DNA from: an uncultured Endomicrobiia bacterium
Lineage (GTDB): Bacteria > Elusimicrobiota > Endomicrobiia > DTEH01
Assembly (NCBI GenBank): GCA_937936785.1
Contig: CALDDQ010000006.1
Span: 1 to 64,000, forward strand
DNA length: 64,000 bases
Reading direction: 5' to 3'
Below are positions 61,960 to 64,000 of the stretch, piece by piece; within the stretch, counting starts at the first letter, position 1; each line of letters starts with the position of its first letter. The position numbers and the translations under genes are program-made. A model generated the notes under the pieces. That model did no database searches. It was not told where the DNA came from and was given only the letters and a program-made list of their open reading frames with translations.

Positions 61960-63027
61960 TTATATTGTTGAATATTTTCCTCCCATTCGGACAAACTCAG
62001 GATTTTGAGCTTTAGCAACAGCTTCTTCAGTACTAATCCATCCTTTTTTAACAAATTCTAACAAACATTTGTCTAAATTTATCATTCCAAATTTTGCCCC
62101 GGTTTCAATTGCAGTATAAATCTGATGTGTTTTACCTTCTCTGATTAAGTTTCCTATTGCAGGTGTAACAAACATAATTTCTCTTGCTGCAACACGTCCT
62201 ATTCCATCTTTTCTCGGGATTAATACCTGAGACACAACTGCCTTTAATGTAGCTGCAAGTTGTATCCTAATCTGTTGTTGTTGTCCTGACGGAAATACAT
62301 CAATTATTCTATCGACAGTCTGTGCTGCATCTTGAGTATGTAATGTTGCAAATACTAAATGTCCTGTCTCTGCCATGGTTAAAGCTGCAGCAATAGTTTC
62401 TAAATCGCGCATCTCTCCAATCAATACTACATCCGGATCTTGTCTTAAAGCATGTTTTAATCCAGCAGAAAATGATTTTGTATGCATACCAACTTCTCTT
62501 TGTCTAATAATTGACATCTTTGTTTCATATGAAAATTCTATTGGATCTTCTATGGTTAATATATGCTTCTTATACCTTTGATTAATAAGTTCTATTAAAC
62601 AAGCTAATGTGGTTGATTTTCCTGAACCTGTAGGTCCTGTGACCAAAACTAATCCTCTTGGCAAATCGGCTAATTTTACAATCTCAGGTTGAAGCATAAT
62701 TTCTTCCGGAGCAGGTATTTTGTTCGGTATCACTCTTAAAACTGCCTCTACACCAAGTTTTTGCATTAAAACGTTTACACGAAACCGTGCTACACCATGA
62801 ATATTTATTGAACAATCAAGTTCATAATTTTCTTCATAACGACTTTTTTGTTCATCGTACAAAATTGAATAAATCAATCTTTTACTTTCTTCAGGAGTTA
62901 TAATATCAAATGTAGATAATGTTTCTATTTCTCCACGAATTCTTGCCATTGGCGGTTTGCCTATTACTATGTGTATATCAGACGCTTTTTGTGCTACAGC
63001 TGCTGTTAAAATCTCTATCATTTCCAT
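61960..63027 (-). CDS. pilT: Type IV pilus retraction ATPase PilT
   Basis: This protein of 355 residues shows ASDIHIVIGKPPMARIRGEI, Walker A GPTGSGKSTTLACLIE, Asp box HILTIEDPIEFSYE, Walker B VVLIGEMRDLETIAAALTMA, His box HLVFATLHTQDAAQTVDRII and a C-terminal AIGNLIREGKTHQIYTAIET. Full length for PilT. With PilB at 16342-18138 it supports twitching motility or DNA uptake. Confidence 0.95.
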   Translation of the reverse strand: MEMIEILTAAVAQKASDIHIVIGKPPMARIRGEIETLSTFDIITPEESKRLIYSILYDEQKSRYEENYELDCSINIHGVARFRVNVLMQKLGVEAVLRVIPNKIPAPEEIMLQPEIVKLADLPRGLVLVTGPTGSGKSTTLACLIELINQRYKKHILTIEDPIEFSYETKMSIIRQREVGMHTKSFSAGLKHALRQDPDVVLIGEMRDLETIAAALTMAETGHLVFATLHTQDAAQTVDRIIDVFPSGQQQQIRIQLAATLKAVVSQVLIPRKDGIGRVAAREIMFVTPAIGNLIREGKTHQIYTAIETGAKFGMINLDKCLLEFVKKGWISTEEAVAKAQNPEFVRMGGKYSTI

Positions 63028-63082
63028 CTTAAATAATTTCCTCCTTATATCACAAAATAAATTAATACTTTTTTACTTGCTC

Positions 63083-64000
63083 TTATAAATCAATATTAAA
63101 ATCATTACCTAAAATTATTATCAGGTCCGCTCCTTCACTCAAATATTCGTTACATTTATAATATGTAGTAACATCCTCAATATTTAACATGTTAGACAAA
63201 TTTGAAACAAAATTCTGGTCACCACTGTAATCTATAATTTTACTTCTTGGTAACACATAAGACCAATTTCCCCAGTCCAAAACATCATATCCTTTGAACC
63301 TTAAATATTTTGTAACTTTAAGTGCAAGTTTTGTAATATTTGATGCATTAAATATTTTTATTCTTTTATAAACTTTTTTAATTTGTTCTTCGTCAGCAAA
63401 TAAATATCTTGTCAAATTTAATATGTATTCTTTGTCAATTTCCCAATATCTTCCTTTTGGACGACCTTGAGAATAAGTAAATCTAAATCCGGTAACTTTT
63501 ATTTTACGAAGTTCTATTATCATATTTAACAATTCCCAAAAATTTATGTTAGTATGTATAGATTTTTTTATTTTTGATATTATCCAAGGAAATTTTATAA
63601 ATGTCCTTAAATCTATAAAATTTTTAACAAAACTACTTATAAACTGGTGCTGACGAGCAATCCTTCCTATGTCCCCTTTTGAATCTCTATAACGAACAAA
63701 CTTTAATGCATCATAACCATCCATAAAATATTCACCAGGATCAAAATGTATATGCAAATTTCCTGCGTTATCATCATAATGCATGGGTTCTGAAACATAA
63801 ATTTTAATTTTTCCTATTGTATCTATTAAATCTTTAAACCCCTGGTAATCTACTACTACATAATATGGAATTTCTAATGTTCCTTCTTCTGAAACAAAAA
63901 CTTTTTCTTCTAATATTTTAGCAAGTTTCTCTGCAGCAACTTTTTTGTCTTTTCCAGTGGTTTTGTATAAATATGCATATACCTCAGTGAGTTTTTTAAA
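63083..64000 (-). CDS. LytR-CpsA-Psr family protein with LytR_C domain, N-terminus beyond window
   Basis: The minus-strand frame is open from the stop at 63083 to the right edge, so the start lies outside. The visible part reads IPYYVVVDYQGFKDLIDTIG, FDPGEYFMDGYDALKFVRYR, RIARQHQFISSFV (all LCP-domain motifs) and then a LytR_C domain (KIFNASNITKLALKVTKYLR). LCP enzymes attach anionic polymers or glycans to peptidoglycan. The ATG inside the frame at 63784 is not the true start because homology continues upstream. Confidence 0.9.
   Translation of the reverse strand, partial: FKKLTEVYAYLYKTTGKDKKVAAEKLAKILEEKVFVSEEGTLEIPYYVVVDYQGFKDLIDTIGKIKIYVSEPMHYDDNAGNLHIHFDPGEYFMDGYDALKFVRYRDSKGDIGRIARQHQFISSFVKNFIDLRTFIKFPWIISKIKKSIHTNINFWELLNMIIELRKIKVTGFRFTYSQGRPKGRYWEIDKEYILNLTRYLFADEEQIKKVYKRIKIFNASNITKLALKVTKYLRFKGYDVLDWGNWSYVLPRSKIIDYSGDQNFVSNLSNMLNIEDVTTYYKCNEYLSEGADLIIILGNDFNIDL

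Overview
This window reads as a low-G+C, Gram-negative-type (two-membrane) bacterial chromosome from a poorly characterised lineage. Outer-membrane barrels of the PorV type, peptidoglycan-binding LysM domains, type IV pilus ATPases (PilB, PilT), secreted giants with fibronectin-III-like repeats, and FlgD/CHU_C-like C-terminal domains all point to a didermal phylum such as Elusimicrobiota, Omnitrophota or a WOR-3-like group. That placement is inference only, because there is no rRNA or other decisive marker here. Genes are dense, and every recognisable gene except one (41993-42814) lies on the minus strand.

Region 1 (1 to about 8045) is an accessory, defence-like island, visibly richer in G+C than the rest. 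In transcription order it carries an XRE regulator and a PLD-SNF2 helicase, then a winged-helix nucleotidyltransferase, a HEPN protein and an Eco57I-type N6 methyltransferase/restriction gene that runs off the left edge. It abuts a tRNA-Ser gene and a decayed large serine recombinase, as expected for an integrated island. The methyltransferase gene contains an uninterrupted in-frame insert of about 650 bp that encodes a DUF559 (Vsr-like) endonuclease domain and is studded with 39-bp palindromic repeats. The same 39-bp repeat sits inside the helicase gene but is translated in another frame. This looks like a protein-tolerated mobile repeat with a linked endonuclease.

Region 2 (8.2-21.6 kb) is mostly backbone: CstA, a NifX/DUF134 pair, a zinc-type ABC uptake operon with its own outer-membrane porin and a His-rich small protein, tRNA-Ala, PilB with a degenerate HD-GYP protein, threonine synthase, carbamate kinase and a YgeW-like carbamoyltransferase.

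Region 3 (21.6-39.2 kb) is the other highlight: eight collinear genes that form two tandem copies of one four-gene cassette. Each copy has a giant FN3-repeat secreted protein, an outer-membrane barrel with coiled coil and LysM domain, a cytoplasmic coiled-coil protein (a kinase-like protein in one copy), and an inner-membrane-anchored periplasmic beta-propeller. The predicted products span the envelope from outside to cytoplasm. I do not recognise this as a named system.

Region 4 (39.2-64 kb) is housekeeping with small accessory inserts: an Lrp-like ligand-binding domain, NnrE, PolX, a lone plus-strand barrel protein, a PorV/HepT/MntA/NHL-repeat operon in which the HepT toxin has lost its catalytic His and Tyr, a MEMO protein, Dtd, tRNA-Arg, Ogt, MnmA, a ComEC-like hydrolase with DUF3006, a Na/Pi transporter, a Clp1/Grc3-type polynucleotide kinase, adenosine deaminase, Era, PAP2, MoxR, ArgRS, RsfS, a cyclic-nucleotide-binding protein, PilT and a partial LytR-CpsA-Psr protein.
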